Source: JABCPO02 sp052174015 (lineage in GTDB: Bacteria > Bacillota > Clostridia > TANB77 > CAG-508). From it: 64,000 bases of DNA. The notes beneath the pieces are model-generated. The model was not told where the DNA came from and ran no database searches. It saw nothing but the letters and a program-made list of their open reading frames with translations. Positions 44,501 to 54,209 of this stretch are shown here, in pieces (position 1 is the first letter of the stretch; each line of letters begins with the position of its first letter). The stretch is from the NCBI GenBank assembly GCA_052174015.1, contig JBQMXM010000001.1, positions 1 to 64,000 on the forward strand. Reading direction: 5' to 3'. The position numbers and the translations under genes are program-made.

Positions 44501-45934
44501 TTATTTATCTTTAACATCTATATTTAAATTTTTAAGTTCTTCTCTAATTTTATCAGATAACTCAAAATTTTTATTATTTCTTAATTCTTCTCTTACATCT
44601 AAAATTAAATTAATTAAATCTTTTTCTCTTTTATCATTATCTATTATATTTTCTTGAAGTGCAGAACTTAATATTACTTTATCTATATTAAATGTTATAC
44701 CTAAAACTTTTAATATTATCTCATTATATATTTCTTGTATTTCTTTTATTAATTCTAAATCTTCTTTTTCTTTTTTGTATACATTATATAACTCATATAA
44801 TTTTACAATTACACCATATGTATTTAAATCGTCTGATAATTCTTCTTCCATTTCTTTTCTTAAATTTTTAGCATATTCTCCATTATCAGTATTTTCTAAT
44901 TTTTCATAATTTATATTTATATGTTGTATTTCTTTAAACATTTCTTGTAATTTATTATACCATATATATGTTTCTTCTAATTTTTCTTTATTAAAGTTTG
45001 TTGGTTTCCTGTAATGTGTTGAAAGTAAGTAAAACCTTACAAAGTCTGGTTCATATTTTTCAAACAATTCATCTAGTGAAATATAATTACCTAAAGATTT
45101 TCCCATCTTTTTGCCATCTATTGTAACTAAATTATTATGTACAAAGTAATTTGCAAATTTTACACCATTTGCAGCTTCTGATTGTGCAATTTCACAATCA
45201 TGATGTGGAAACATATTATCCATACCACCACCATGTATATCAAAAGTATTTCCTAAATATTTTTTGCTCATGGCACTACATTCAATATGCCACCCTGGAA
45301 AACCTGCTCCCCATGGTGAATCCCATTCCATTAAATGATTATCTACATTTCTTTTCCATAATGCAAAATCATTATAGTCTCTTTTATCATGTATTTCATT
45401 TATTCTAGTTCCTGTTTCATTTTTACTTGTATCTCTTAATGATAATTGAGCATAATTTTTAAATTTGGATACTTCAAAATATACATTTCCTATATCTGTA
45501 ACATATGCATATCCTTTTTCAATTAATATTTTTATCATATCTATCATTTCAGCTATATGTCCTGTTGCTCTACAACTAATAGACGGTTTCATAACATTTA
45601 ATCTTTCCATATATTTAAAATATATATTTTCATACTTATATGCTATTTCCATCGGATCTATTTTTTCTAATTTTGCCTTTTTTTGAATTTTATCTTCTCC
45701 AAAATCTCCATCTCCAACTAAATGTCCTACATCTGTAATATTTTGAACATATTTAACTTCATAACCTATATATTTAAAATATCTAACTAATGTATCAAAA
45801 AACACATAACTTTTAGCATGTCCTAAATGTGGCATTCCATATACTGTAGGTCCACATACATATAGTCCAACTTTATTAGGAATAATACTTTTAAATTCTT
45901 CTTTTTGTCTTGTTAAACTATTATATATTTTCAT
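44501..45934 (-). CDS. cysS: Cysteinyl-tRNA synthetase
   Basis: A class I synthetase of 477 residues, charging tRNA-Cys. It has a zinc Cys27 (YVCGPTVY), the HLGH motif (36-39), ECSAMSKKYLG, the HHDCEIAQSE zinc site and DGKKMGKSLGN, a KMGKS variant of the KMSKS loop. I use the ATG at 45934 (TAAGGAG 8 nt upstream); the frame extends to 45961, without a site. No T-box leader seen upstream. Firm call. Confidence 0.96.
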   Translation of the reverse strand: MKIYNSLTRQKEEFKSIIPNKVGLYVCGPTVYGMPHLGHAKSYVFFDTLVRYFKYIGYEVKYVQNITDVGHLVGDGDFGEDKIQKKAKLEKIDPMEIAYKYENIYFKYMERLNVMKPSISCRATGHIAEMIDMIKILIEKGYAYVTDIGNVYFEVSKFKNYAQLSLRDTSKNETGTRINEIHDKRDYNDFALWKRNVDNHLMEWDSPWGAGFPGWHIECSAMSKKYLGNTFDIHGGGMDNMFPHHDCEIAQSEAANGVKFANYFVHNNLVTIDGKKMGKSLGNYISLDELFEKYEPDFVRFYLLSTHYRKPTNFNKEKLEETYIWYNKLQEMFKEIQHININYEKLENTDNGEYAKNLRKEMEEELSDDLNTYGVIVKLYELYNVYKKEKEDLELIKEIQEIYNEIILKVLGITFNIDKVILSSALQENIIDNDKREKDLINLILDVREELRNNKNFELSDKIREELKNLNIDVKDK

Positions 45935-46078
45935 TACATTTCTCCTTATATTATTATTCATATTTTTATCATATTTTTATATTCTTATCAACTATAATTA
46001 AATTAATATTTTATATCTATATATTTGCAGAAAACACAAATTATCACATCTTATATTTGTTTATACTATAAAATATAT

Positions 46079-48244
46079 TTAAATATATTTTAACAATCTA
46101 TCAATTGATTCAATATAGTTTTGAAGCAACTCTTCATTATTTGTTATAGGGTTTACTTCTAATAAATTTAATAATTCATTTATACTTTTTGTATTAAGAT
46201 TCTTCATACTTTTAATATATTTTTCCTTATATCCTTTTTGAGTTGTAATTTTTTTATATATTGTTGGTATTAGATATCTTGGAAAATCATATTTTATTTC
46301 TTCAAACATTCTAAAAATAAATTTACTTTGTAAAAACATATTATATTGTTCTTCTTCTGTAAAATTTTCTAATAATTTATCTATATTATCTACTATTAAT
46401 GCTTTTGATTTTTCGTCTTCTAATGTTTGTTTTTCTTTATCATATTTTTTAAAAATATCATGTATATATTTTAATATTTGAGCTTTAATATTAATATTTT
46501 CTATATTTTTTCTTATTCTTATCCTATTTATAAATTCTGAATATATTTTAAATTTTTGTTCTATATTTTCTGTATTATTAATATTATCTGGAGTTATATT
46601 TTTTAAAATATTTTCTATATATACATATTCATTCATTTGTGAATGTAATTCTATTAAAATATCATTATGATATGTTCTAATTACATTTTTTTTCATAAAT
46701 GATTTTTGTACTGCATGTCCTAATTCATGTATAATAGTTTTTGTAGTTAGATTACTTAAAAATATCATATTATTTGCACTAGAATAAAAGCTTCTAAAAC
46801 TAACTCGTTCATCATTACAAAAATATATATTTTCATCATTTATATATTCTTTAATTTTATTTGTATATTCTTTTCCAAATATTTTAAATATTTTTACTTC
46901 TTCTTTAATATCTTTCACTTTTAGCTTTTCTATTCTATATATTCCATTATATTTTATTTTTTTATATTTATCTATCTTATTTTTTTTATGTTCTTTTTGT
47001 TTTTCAACTTCTTTTTTGTTTTTAGAATTTCTATATTTTATTTTTAAAACTATACCATATATGTATAATATATCTCTATGTTTTATTGTTTCATTAAATC
47101 TTTTAAAAGATATTCTATTTTTAAAGTATTCATAACATTCAGCATATACTCTTTCTTTTAATTTTTCTTCAACATTATCTAGATATTTACTTAATTTTGT
47201 ACCTTCTAAAAAAACTTCCGTTATATATGGATATATTTTATCTAATTTTTCTTTTTTTAAGTAATTATTAAATGATTTATATTTAAAAACTTTTTCTTCG
47301 TCTCTATACAATATAATATGTGAAATTATATATTCTTTAAATTGTTTTTTGAAAATTTTATGCTTTATTTGTTCATCATATATATATTGATATATAAATT
47401 TTATTGGTTTTATTTTTTGATTATATTCTTGCTTTGTATAATTCTTTTTAAGCTTATTTATTTTTTCTTCAACATATTCTTCTTGTTCTTTATGTATTTT
47501 TTTAATTAATTCATCTTTATCTACTTTATGTTTTATCTCAATTTTATATTTTTCTTTTAGATTATTATTTTTATTTTTTCCTTTCCCTTTCTTCTTTTTA
47601 TCTTTATTTTCTTTTTCAGTTTTCTTCTTTTCTTTAATATAGGATCTAATAAACTTTCTTATATATGTATTAAAATTTTCTTTATATAATGAGTCATACT
47701 CATATTCTATTGCATTTTTAATATCTTTTATTATATCAACTTCTATATTATGCCCCTTTTTATTTTCTTCTTCAATATATTTTTTAATATTTTCTAATTC
47801 TTCAAATGTATATATTTTACATATTTTTTCATTTATTTTTTTATTCTTTTTAATAAAGTATTTATTAATTCTTAATATTTCATTTATGTTATGTATTAAT
47901 TTTTTTCTATTACTCTCTGCTATTTTTCTTCTTGTTTTAGGCAAATTTATAGTTTGATATTTATCTATTATATTATATACATAGAAATTAAATCTTTTAA
48001 TTTTAAAATTACTTAATGAATATGCATATTTGTTATATATAATATAAAAAAATAATTTTTGCTTTTCTTCTGTACTTAATTTTTCTCCTTCTAATTTTTT
48101 TAGTATAATTTCATTTTCATTAATTATTGAATTCTTTTTTTCTAAATATTCAAAAGTTTCTTCAAATGAATTAAATATTTTTTTACTAAATATCGGTAAT
48201 TCTACTTTTCTAAATTTTATTTTACTTAAATCAAATTTTATCAT
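46079..48244 (-). CDS. HExxH metallopeptidase-like protein, M3-type arrangement
   Basis: A 721-residue Lys- and Tyr-rich protein. It has TIIHELGHAVQ (zinc site 506-510) and about 22 residues on ILIELHSQMNEYVYIENIL (E532), close to the layout of M3 oligopeptidases (HExxH then Exx-x-S-x-x-N-E). The first 400 residues are helical and basic, with KKKGKGKNK (216-224), unlike any peptidase I know. No signal peptide; probably cytoplasmic. AAAGGATGTTGT precedes the ATG at 48244. It lies 107 bp downstream of the AbiEi-type gene. Function beyond peptidase chemistry is inference. Confidence 0.75.
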   Translation of the reverse strand: MIKFDLSKIKFRKVELPIFSKKIFNSFEETFEYLEKKNSIINENEIILKKLEGEKLSTEEKQKLFFYIIYNKYAYSLSNFKIKRFNFYVYNIIDKYQTINLPKTRRKIAESNRKKLIHNINEILRINKYFIKKNKKINEKICKIYTFEELENIKKYIEEENKKGHNIEVDIIKDIKNAIEYEYDSLYKENFNTYIRKFIRSYIKEKKKTEKENKDKKKKGKGKNKNNNLKEKYKIEIKHKVDKDELIKKIHKEQEEYVEEKINKLKKNYTKQEYNQKIKPIKFIYQYIYDEQIKHKIFKKQFKEYIISHIILYRDEEKVFKYKSFNNYLKKEKLDKIYPYITEVFLEGTKLSKYLDNVEEKLKERVYAECYEYFKNRISFKRFNETIKHRDILYIYGIVLKIKYRNSKNKKEVEKQKEHKKNKIDKYKKIKYNGIYRIEKLKVKDIKEEVKIFKIFGKEYTNKIKEYINDENIYFCNDERVSFRSFYSSANNMIFLSNLTTKTIIHELGHAVQKSFMKKNVIRTYHNDILIELHSQMNEYVYIENILKNITPDNINNTENIEQKFKIYSEFINRIRIRKNIENINIKAQILKYIHDIFKKYDKEKQTLEDEKSKALIVDNIDKLLENFTEEEQYNMFLQSKFIFRMFEEIKYDFPRYLIPTIYKKITTQKGYKEKYIKSMKNLNTKSINELLNLLEVNPITNNEELLQNYIESIDRLLKYI

Positions 48245-48351
48245 ACAACATCCTTTATTTTAATTTTATACAACAAAAAGTATACTTTTTTATTGTATAC
48301 TTTTATTATCATTTGTAATTATATTTAGCATTTTATTATATAATTATAGTA

Positions 48352-48963
48352 TTATGTAAGAAGTGCTAATATATATTCTAGTTCTTGCACTACATCTAAT
48401 TTTTGAGCATATTCATATAGTTTTTGTATATTTTTATGCTTACTTTTTAAATATAGTTTGAAATAATGTATAATTTTATCATATTCAACATTTTTACTTG
48501 CTTTTTTTCTTAGAATAACTAAATCTAATAATCCTCTTTCTGTATCATATGATACAACTAGATTATTATCTTTTGTATATATTTCAGTTTTACCTACATC
48601 TACCATATCTTCTTTTAAGTAATAGTATTTACATTCTTCATTTGTTATTATCCTTGTATTATAATGACTTACAATAGTTATATTATATATTTTAGGTTCT
48701 TGTTTAATAAGATTATTTAAGTATAATGCACTTTCATGTGAATATATACCTTTTCTACATCTTGATTGATATATATAGTATTTATCATTAAATGATATTA
48801 CTGTGTATATACCTTTAGATATTTTTTTAAGTTGTTTTTTTCTAACAAGTGTTGTTATTGTTTTAGAACTTATCCCTAATGATTCTATATAACTTGTTTT
48901 AACTATCCCATTATTACTATTTGCAATATCCATTACTTGTTGTTCTCTTGTATATTTAGCTAT
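48352..48963 (-). CDS. AbiEi-type winged-helix regulator without its toxin partner
   Basis: Residues VMDIANSNNGIVKTSYIESLGIS and TLVRKKQLKKISKGIYTV form an AbiEi-type winged helix. IYSHESALYL, YDTERGLLDLVILRK and a helical end follow, matching the antitoxin of type IV toxin-antitoxin systems. The ATG at 48933 gives 193 residues but has no ribosome site. AGGAGG (48969-48974) lies 5 nt before an in-frame ATA (48963), which would add IAKYTREQQV. I use that start. It follows the buk stop by 15 nt. The expected nucleotidyltransferase AbiEii gene is missing; a metallopeptidase follows. Confidence 0.8.
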   Translation of the reverse strand: MAKYTREQQVMDIANSNNGIVKTSYIESLGISSKTITTLVRKKQLKKISKGIYTVISFNDKYYIYQSRCRKGIYSHESALYLNNLIKQEPKIYNITIVSHYNTRIITNEECKYYYLKEDMVDVGKTEIYTKDNNLVVSYDTERGLLDLVILRKKASKNVEYDKIIHYFKLYLKSKHKNIQKLYEYAQKLDVVQELEYILALLT

Positions 48964-48978
48964 TTTTGCCTCCTAATA

Positions 48979-50049
48979 TTAATATTTTTTAGCTTCTTCT
49001 TCTCCATTTAACACTCTAAGTCCTCCAAGTGCTAATGCTTCTAATTCGTCTTCTCCTGGATATACTGTAAGTCCAGCTATAAATGAAACTCTTTCTTCTA
49101 TTAATTTTTGCATTAATTTTGAGTAAGCTATTCCACCTGTAAGTATTATTCTATCAACTTTTCCATATAATACTGTTGCAAGTTGCCCTATTTCTTTTGA
49201 TACTTGATATGCCATTGCTTCATACATAAGTACTGCTTCTTTTTCTCCTTTTTCTGCATTTTCTTCTACTATTCTTGCATCATTTGTATTTAAATATGAT
49301 ACAAATCCACCTTTTCCTACTAAAAGCTTTTTAACTTCTTCTTTTGTATATCCATTATCAAAACATAAGTCTATTAAACTTCCTGTTGGTAAAGAACCTG
49401 CTCTTTCTGGTGAAAATGGACCTTCTCCATCTAATGCGTTTGCAACATCTATTACGCGTCCATTTTTATGTGCCGCTACACTTATTCCACCACCCATATG
49501 TGCGATTATTAGGTTTAAGTCTTCATATTTTAGATTATTTTCTTTTGCATATCTTTTTGCTATTGCTTTTTGATTTAATGCATGAAACTTACTTTCTCTT
49601 TCTATTTCTTTTAATCCTGAAATTCTTGCTAGTGGTTCTAATTCGTCTACAACTACAGGATCTACTATATATGTTTTAATTTCTTTTGATACTGTATTTG
49701 CTAATTCGTTTGCAAGTTGTCCTCCTAAGTTTGAAGCGTGTTGCCCACCAACACCATTTTTTAAGTCTTCTAACATTTTTTCATTTATTTCATATGTTCC
49801 ACCTTCTATCGGTTTTAAAAGACCTCCACGAGCTACTATTGCGTCTATTTCTCCTAATTCAATACCTGCTTCTTTTAATCCATCTAGTATTACATTTTTT
49901 CTAAAATCTAATTGCATATATATTTTTTCATATTTACCTATTTCTTCTGATGAATGTCTTAATGTTTTTTCGTATATTTTGTTGTCATCTTCAAATACTG
50001 CTATTTTTGTTGAAGTTGAACCTGGATTTATTGTTAATATTTTTTTCAT
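48979..50049 (-). CDS. buk: Butyrate kinase
   Basis: A 356-residue member of the acetate/butyrate kinase (ASKHA) fold. It has NPGSTSTKIAVFE, ARGGLLKPI, HMGGGISVAAHKNGRV, GEGPFSPERAGSLPTG and LTGGIAYSKLM. It makes butyrate and ATP from butyryl phosphate and ADP. Butyrate kinase rather than acetate kinase is indicated by the AHMGGG and GEGPFSPERAG motifs and the shorter length. The partner ptb is not in the window, so phosphobutyrate must be made elsewhere. GGAGG precedes the ATG at 50049. Confidence 0.95.
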   Translation of the reverse strand: MKKILTINPGSTSTKIAVFEDDNKIYEKTLRHSSEEIGKYEKIYMQLDFRKNVILDGLKEAGIELGEIDAIVARGGLLKPIEGGTYEINEKMLEDLKNGVGGQHASNLGGQLANELANTVSKEIKTYIVDPVVVDELEPLARISGLKEIERESKFHALNQKAIAKRYAKENNLKYEDLNLIIAHMGGGISVAAHKNGRVIDVANALDGEGPFSPERAGSLPTGSLIDLCFDNGYTKEEVKKLLVGKGGFVSYLNTNDARIVEENAEKGEKEAVLMYEAMAYQVSKEIGQLATVLYGKVDRIILTGGIAYSKLMQKLIEERVSFIAGLTVYPGEDELEALALGGLRVLNGEEEAKKY

Positions 50050-50132
50050 TTTTTCCTCCTAATATTAAAAGTTATTTATCTAATATTTAGTATACCATAT
50101 ATTTATACATATATCTATTATTTTTCATTTAA

Positions 50133-50166
50133 ATAAAAATGTACCAATACTTTTGTATTAGTACAT
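50133..50166 (-). terminator. Intrinsic terminator after lysS
   Basis: ATGTACCAATAC and GTATTAGTACAT (50139-50166) form a stem with one mismatch and a 4-nt loop; TTTTTATTT follows on the minus strand. Confidence 0.75.
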
Positions 50167-50172
50167 TAATAT

Positions 50173-51669
50173 CTAATTATTTGATTTTGGTTTCATTGTA
50201 GGGAAGAATAGTACATCTCTAATTGATGCAGAATTTGTAAGTAACATTACTAATCTATCTATTCCTATTCCAAGTCCTCCTGTTGGTGGCATTCCATATT
50301 CTAATGCTTCTATAAAGTCTGTATCCATCATACATGCTTCTTCATCACCTTTTTCTCTAGCTTCTAATTGTGATAAAAATCTTTCATATTGATCTATTGG
50401 GTCATTTAATTCTGAATATGCATTACCATATTCTCTTCCACCTATAAATAATTCAAATCTTTCTGTAAGTTTTGGATTATCTGCTTTTTTCTTTGTAAGT
50501 GGTGATACTTCTATTGGATAATCATATATGAATGTTGGTTGTATTAATGTTTCTTCTACTGTTTCTTCAAACATCAAATTCATAATACTACCTATTGATT
50601 TTTGTGATTCTTGTACTTCAATATTATACTTTTTAGCTATTTCTAATGCTTCTTCTAATGTTTTTACATTATTAAAATCTATACCTGTAACTTCTTTTAT
50701 AGCGTCATTCATTGTGATTCTTTTCCAACCTTTTTTAAGGTCTATTGTTTGCCCTGCATACTCTATTTTTGTTGTTCCTAATGTTTTTTGTGCTACTGTT
50801 CCAATTAAATCTTCTGTTAAATCCATCATATCAAAATAGTCCTTATATGCTTGATATAGCTCTATATTTGTAAATTCTGGATTGTGTTTAATTGATATAC
50901 CTTCATTTCTAAACATTCTCCCCATTTCATATACTTTTTCAAATCCACCTACAATTAGTCTTTTTAAATGTAATTCATTTGCAATTCTTAAATACATTTC
51001 CATATTTAATGCATTATGATGTGTTTCAAATGGTTTAGCTGCCGCTCCACCAGCTACTGTATGTAATATTGGAGTTTCTACTTCTAAAAATCCTAAATTA
51101 TTTAAATATTCTTTTATTTCTTTTAATATTTGAATTCTTTTTAAGAAAATGTTCTTAACATCAGAATTTACAATTAAATCTAATTCACGATGACGATATC
51201 TCATATCAACATCTTTAAGTCCTGAAAATTTGTCTGGAAACGGTCTTAATGCTTTTGTAAGTAAAGTTATATCTTTTACATGTACAGATATTTCTCCTGT
51301 TTTTGTTTTAAATACAAATCCTGTAACCCCTATAATATCTCCTAAGTCGTATTTTTTGAAATCTAAGTATTTTTCTTCTAAATCATTTTTTGATAAATAT
51401 AGTTGGATTCTATCTTGTTCATCTTGAATTGTAGTAAATGATGCTTTTCCCATAACTCTTTTTGTCATTATTCTTCCTGCTATTGATACATCTTTTCCTT
51501 CTAATTCTTCAAAGTTTTCTTTTATTTCTTTTGATGAATGTGTTTTATTAAATTTTGTTTGTATAAATGGATTTTTCCCTTCTTCTACTAACACTTCTAA
51601 TTTTTCTTTTCTTACTTTCATTAATTTATCTAATTCTTCATCATAATTAACTTCTACTTGATTATTCAT
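50173..51669 (-). CDS. lysS: Lysyl-tRNA synthetase, class II
   Basis: A 498-residue class II enzyme. It has an N-terminal OB fold (VSIAGRIMTKRVMGKASF), motif 1 near FLEVETPIL, motif 2 FRNEGISIKHNPEFTNIELYQAY and motif 3 GLGIGIDRLVMLLT. Length is typical. AGGAGG precedes the ATG at 51669. Its first 8 bp overlap the end of the processing-protease gene, so the two are cotranscribed. Firm call. Confidence 0.97.
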   Translation of the reverse strand: MNNQVEVNYDEELDKLMKVRKEKLEVLVEEGKNPFIQTKFNKTHSSKEIKENFEELEGKDVSIAGRIMTKRVMGKASFTTIQDEQDRIQLYLSKNDLEEKYLDFKKYDLGDIIGVTGFVFKTKTGEISVHVKDITLLTKALRPFPDKFSGLKDVDMRYRHRELDLIVNSDVKNIFLKRIQILKEIKEYLNNLGFLEVETPILHTVAGGAAAKPFETHHNALNMEMYLRIANELHLKRLIVGGFEKVYEMGRMFRNEGISIKHNPEFTNIELYQAYKDYFDMMDLTEDLIGTVAQKTLGTTKIEYAGQTIDLKKGWKRITMNDAIKEVTGIDFNNVKTLEEALEIAKKYNIEVQESQKSIGSIMNLMFEETVEETLIQPTFIYDYPIEVSPLTKKKADNPKLTERFELFIGGREYGNAYSELNDPIDQYERFLSQLEAREKGDEEACMMDTDFIEALEYGMPPTGGLGIGIDRLVMLLTNSASIRDVLFFPTMKPKSNN

Positions 51670-52900
51670 TTTTTCCTCCTAAGATTTTTTCTGCTTTTTC
51701 TAATTGAACATCTTTCTTTTTTTGCAAATTATCTTTTGTTAATTTAACTTCTACTTGTGGTTTTATTCCTATCTTATTAATTTTTTCTCCGTTTGCTCTT
51801 TTGTATTCTTCTGTAGTTACTTTAAGTACCCCACCTTTTAAAATTCCTGTTTCTAACTTAAATGGGATTATTGTTTGAATAACTCCTTTTCCAAAAGTTT
51901 TTTCTCCTACAAATTTAGCTCTATTATTATCTATTAATGCAGATATTAATATTTCTGAAGCAGAGGCTGAATATTTATTTCCTAATACTATAATTTCTTC
52001 TGATATTTTAGGATCTTTTTTAGTTCTAACTTCTTCTATATTATGATATTTATCTTCTGTTTTAAATATTAATGTGTTTTTAGGTAAAATTAATTCTAAT
52101 ATCTTTTGTGTAGATCTTAAATCTCCTCCACCATTATATCTTACATCAATAATTAGTTTTTTCATTCCTTTTTGTTTTAATTCTGTATATGCTTTTTCAA
52201 AATTTTCATGAACATGTTCATCAAATGTTTCAATTCTAATATATCCAATATTATTTTTTAACATTTTAAATGATGTATTATTTATTTTAATATCTTCTCT
52301 TTTTACATCTACATCTTTAATTACTTTCTTATTATTCTCTATTCTTGAAATTTTTAATTTAACAATTGTATTTTCTTTCCCTTTTAGTTTATCTGCAATT
52401 TCATCTAAAGTATTATTTGAGATAACATGATTGTCTATTTGAATTATCTTATCTTCTGGTAATAGTCCTGCTTTTTCAGCTGGTGCATCTTTCATAACCT
52501 GAGTTATAATTGCTTCTTCATTTTCGTTTAGTGAAAGTACAACTCCTATTCCTTTATATTCTCCACTAACTCTCGTATTTATATCTTCCCATTCTTTTTT
52601 TGTATAATATTCTGTATATTTATCACCTAATCCTGATACATAGCCTTTAATAGCTCCTTCTAGCAATGCTTTTTCATCCCTATTGCTATCTACATATCTT
52701 TCATCAAGTACTTTTCTAACCTTCTTTAATTCTCTACTTAATTCTTTGTAACTTGCATTAGAATGTTTTTTAAAAGTTGCAGGTTTAAATATATTTATTC
52801 CATTTTCTATACAATAATATGTTGCATTAATTGTTACAAGTACTACTATTACTGTATATAAAAATATTAATATTGCTTTTTCACGTTTTGTTTGCTTCAT
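51662..52900 (-). CDS. S41 family C-terminal processing peptidase
   Basis: A 412-residue secreted or membrane-anchored protease. A single membrane helix (about 8-28) is followed by a helical N-domain, a PDZ domain (VVLSLNENEEAIITQVMKDAPAEKAG), and the peptidase domain with LIIDVRYNGGG, KYSASASEILISALIDN (nucleophile Ser) and EKTFGKGVIQ (catalytic Lys). It trims C-termini of envelope proteins. ACGGGAG precedes the ATG. It shares a transcript with lysS. Confidence 0.93.
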   Translation of the reverse strand: MKQTKREKAILIFLYTVIVVLVTINATYYCIENGINIFKPATFKKHSNASYKELSRELKKVRKVLDERYVDSNRDEKALLEGAIKGYVSGLGDKYTEYYTKKEWEDINTRVSGEYKGIGVVLSLNENEEAIITQVMKDAPAEKAGLLPEDKIIQIDNHVISNNTLDEIADKLKGKENTIVKLKISRIENNKKVIKDVDVKREDIKINNTSFKMLKNNIGYIRIETFDEHVHENFEKAYTELKQKGMKKLIIDVRYNGGGDLRSTQKILELILPKNTLIFKTEDKYHNIEEVRTKKDPKISEEIIVLGNKYSASASEILISALIDNNRAKFVGEKTFGKGVIQTIIPFKLETGILKGGVLKVTTEEYKRANGEKINKIGIKPQVEVKLTKDNLQKKKDVQLEKAEKILGGKNE

Positions 52901-52983
52901 TTGTATCTCCCGTATCTCTTTTTTATTATATCACATAATTGAAATATGTAAACAATATTCAATTATAGAATGTTAATTAATTA

Positions 52984-53520
52984 TTAATTATTAAAATTAT
53001 TTTCCATTTTCTCAATTTGTTTAATTCTTTTAACATATCTATCTGTATTTTTAAATTTTGAATCTATAATTATATCTAAATATTTAATTAAATTTTTTAA
53101 ATCTACATCATTTGAAGATACACAAAATACATTTATATCATCATCTTCAATACCATTTTTAATTCCAATTTCATTATTAACTAAACTAGCTCTAACACCT
53201 TTCACCTTATTTGCCGCTACAATCATACCATGTCCTGACTTACAAATTAATATACCAAATACTTTAAAATCTGAATTTTCCACATTATTTTCTACATTAT
53301 ATTTTTTTAATTCTGATACTAGTTTTTTTCCAACTAATTCTGCATATATTGGATAATCTGTTCTATCTAGGCTATCTGTTCCAACATCAATTATTTTAAA
53401 ATTAGTATATTTTTTATCTAAAATATATTTAATTAATTCTTCTTTTAATTCATACCCACCATGGTCTGAACCTATTATCATTGTTGTATTTGCATTTTTT
53501 TGTATCTTTTGTTTATCCAT
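52984..53520 (-). CDS. RpiB/LacAB-fold protein, altered active site
   Basis: A 178-residue protein of the ribose-5-phosphate isomerase B fold. It has IGSDHGGYELKEELIKY, DVGTDSLDRTDYPIYAELVG and ILICKSGHGMIVAANKVKGVRASLVN. The catalytic loop reads CKSGHG where RpiB has CGTGIG, and the usual HN pair after GVRA is replaced by DD (NGIEDDDINVF). It may be an isomerase of another sugar phosphate or an inactive relative. GAGAGG precedes the ATG. It is 23 nt after the secreted-protein gene upstream. Confidence 0.82.
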   Translation of the reverse strand: MDKQKIQKNANTTMIIGSDHGGYELKEELIKYILDKKYTNFKIIDVGTDSLDRTDYPIYAELVGKKLVSELKKYNVENNVENSDFKVFGILICKSGHGMIVAANKVKGVRASLVNNEIGIKNGIEDDDINVFCVSSNDVDLKNLIKYLDIIIDSKFKNTDRYVKRIKQIEKMENNFNN

Positions 53521-53543
53521 ATTACCTCTCTACTTTTGTATAA

Positions 53544-54197
53544 TTATCTATCTGATTTTTTTATACTATTAACTTCAAATATATATATTTCTGAAATATA
53601 TCCTTGTTTTTCCAATACACCTACTGTATAAGTTTTGTCTTCCACTTCTTTGATTGCTTGCGATATATATAGTTCATATTTTTTATCATCAAAATTAGGC
53701 TCTATAATTATATCTTTAAATTGAATTAATATCTTTGGAATATCAGGATTTTCTTGTTTTTGTATATTATATGATGTATTATTATTACTATTTTTTAGTT
53801 CTTGTAATAATGAGATAACTTCATCCTTATTCTTATTACCTATATATTTTAAATATTTAAAATTAAATTTTTGTCTTTTAATGTTTTCTTCATTATTTAC
53901 TGTACTTTGAGTATTATTTTGATTATTTTCTTGATTATTCTGAAGATTTTGCATACTTTTTCTAATATTTAATATATAATTTTCTAATTTCCACTTATTT
54001 AATATATTTTCTAAATATGATGTTTTACCATCATTTGTTTTTTGAATATCTATCTGCATTCTTTCTAATCTACTTGTACTAACACCATTTGTAGATACCA
54101 TTTCATTAATATCTTTTATATGATTTGCATTATCTCTAGTTATATATGGACTTGAAATAATTGAAGCTGTTAGTAATATTGATACTAATTTTGACAT
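53544..54197 (-). CDS. Unknown secreted or membrane-anchored protein
   Basis: About 217 residues from the ATG at 54197; a GTG 2 codons upstream also fits. The N-terminal hydrophobic stretch LVSILLTASIISSPYITRD could be a signal peptide. An Asn/Gln-rich linker (about 85-110) and a beta-rich C-terminus (YTVGVLEKQGYISEIYIFEV) follow. No family recognised. The gene is sandwiched between the RpiB-like and 547-residue unknown genes with tiny gaps. Confidence 0.7.
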   Translation of the reverse strand: MSKLVSILLTASIISSPYITRDNANHIKDINEMVSTNGVSTSRLERMQIDIQKTNDGKTSYLENILNKWKLENYILNIRKSMQNLQNNQENNQNNTQSTVNNEENIKRQKFNFKYLKYIGNKNKDEVISLLQELKNSNNNTSYNIQKQENPDIPKILIQFKDIIIEPNFDDKKYELYISQAIKEVEDKTYTVGVLEKQGYISEIYIFEVNSIKKSDR

Positions 54198-54209
54198 ATC
54201 CACCTACCA

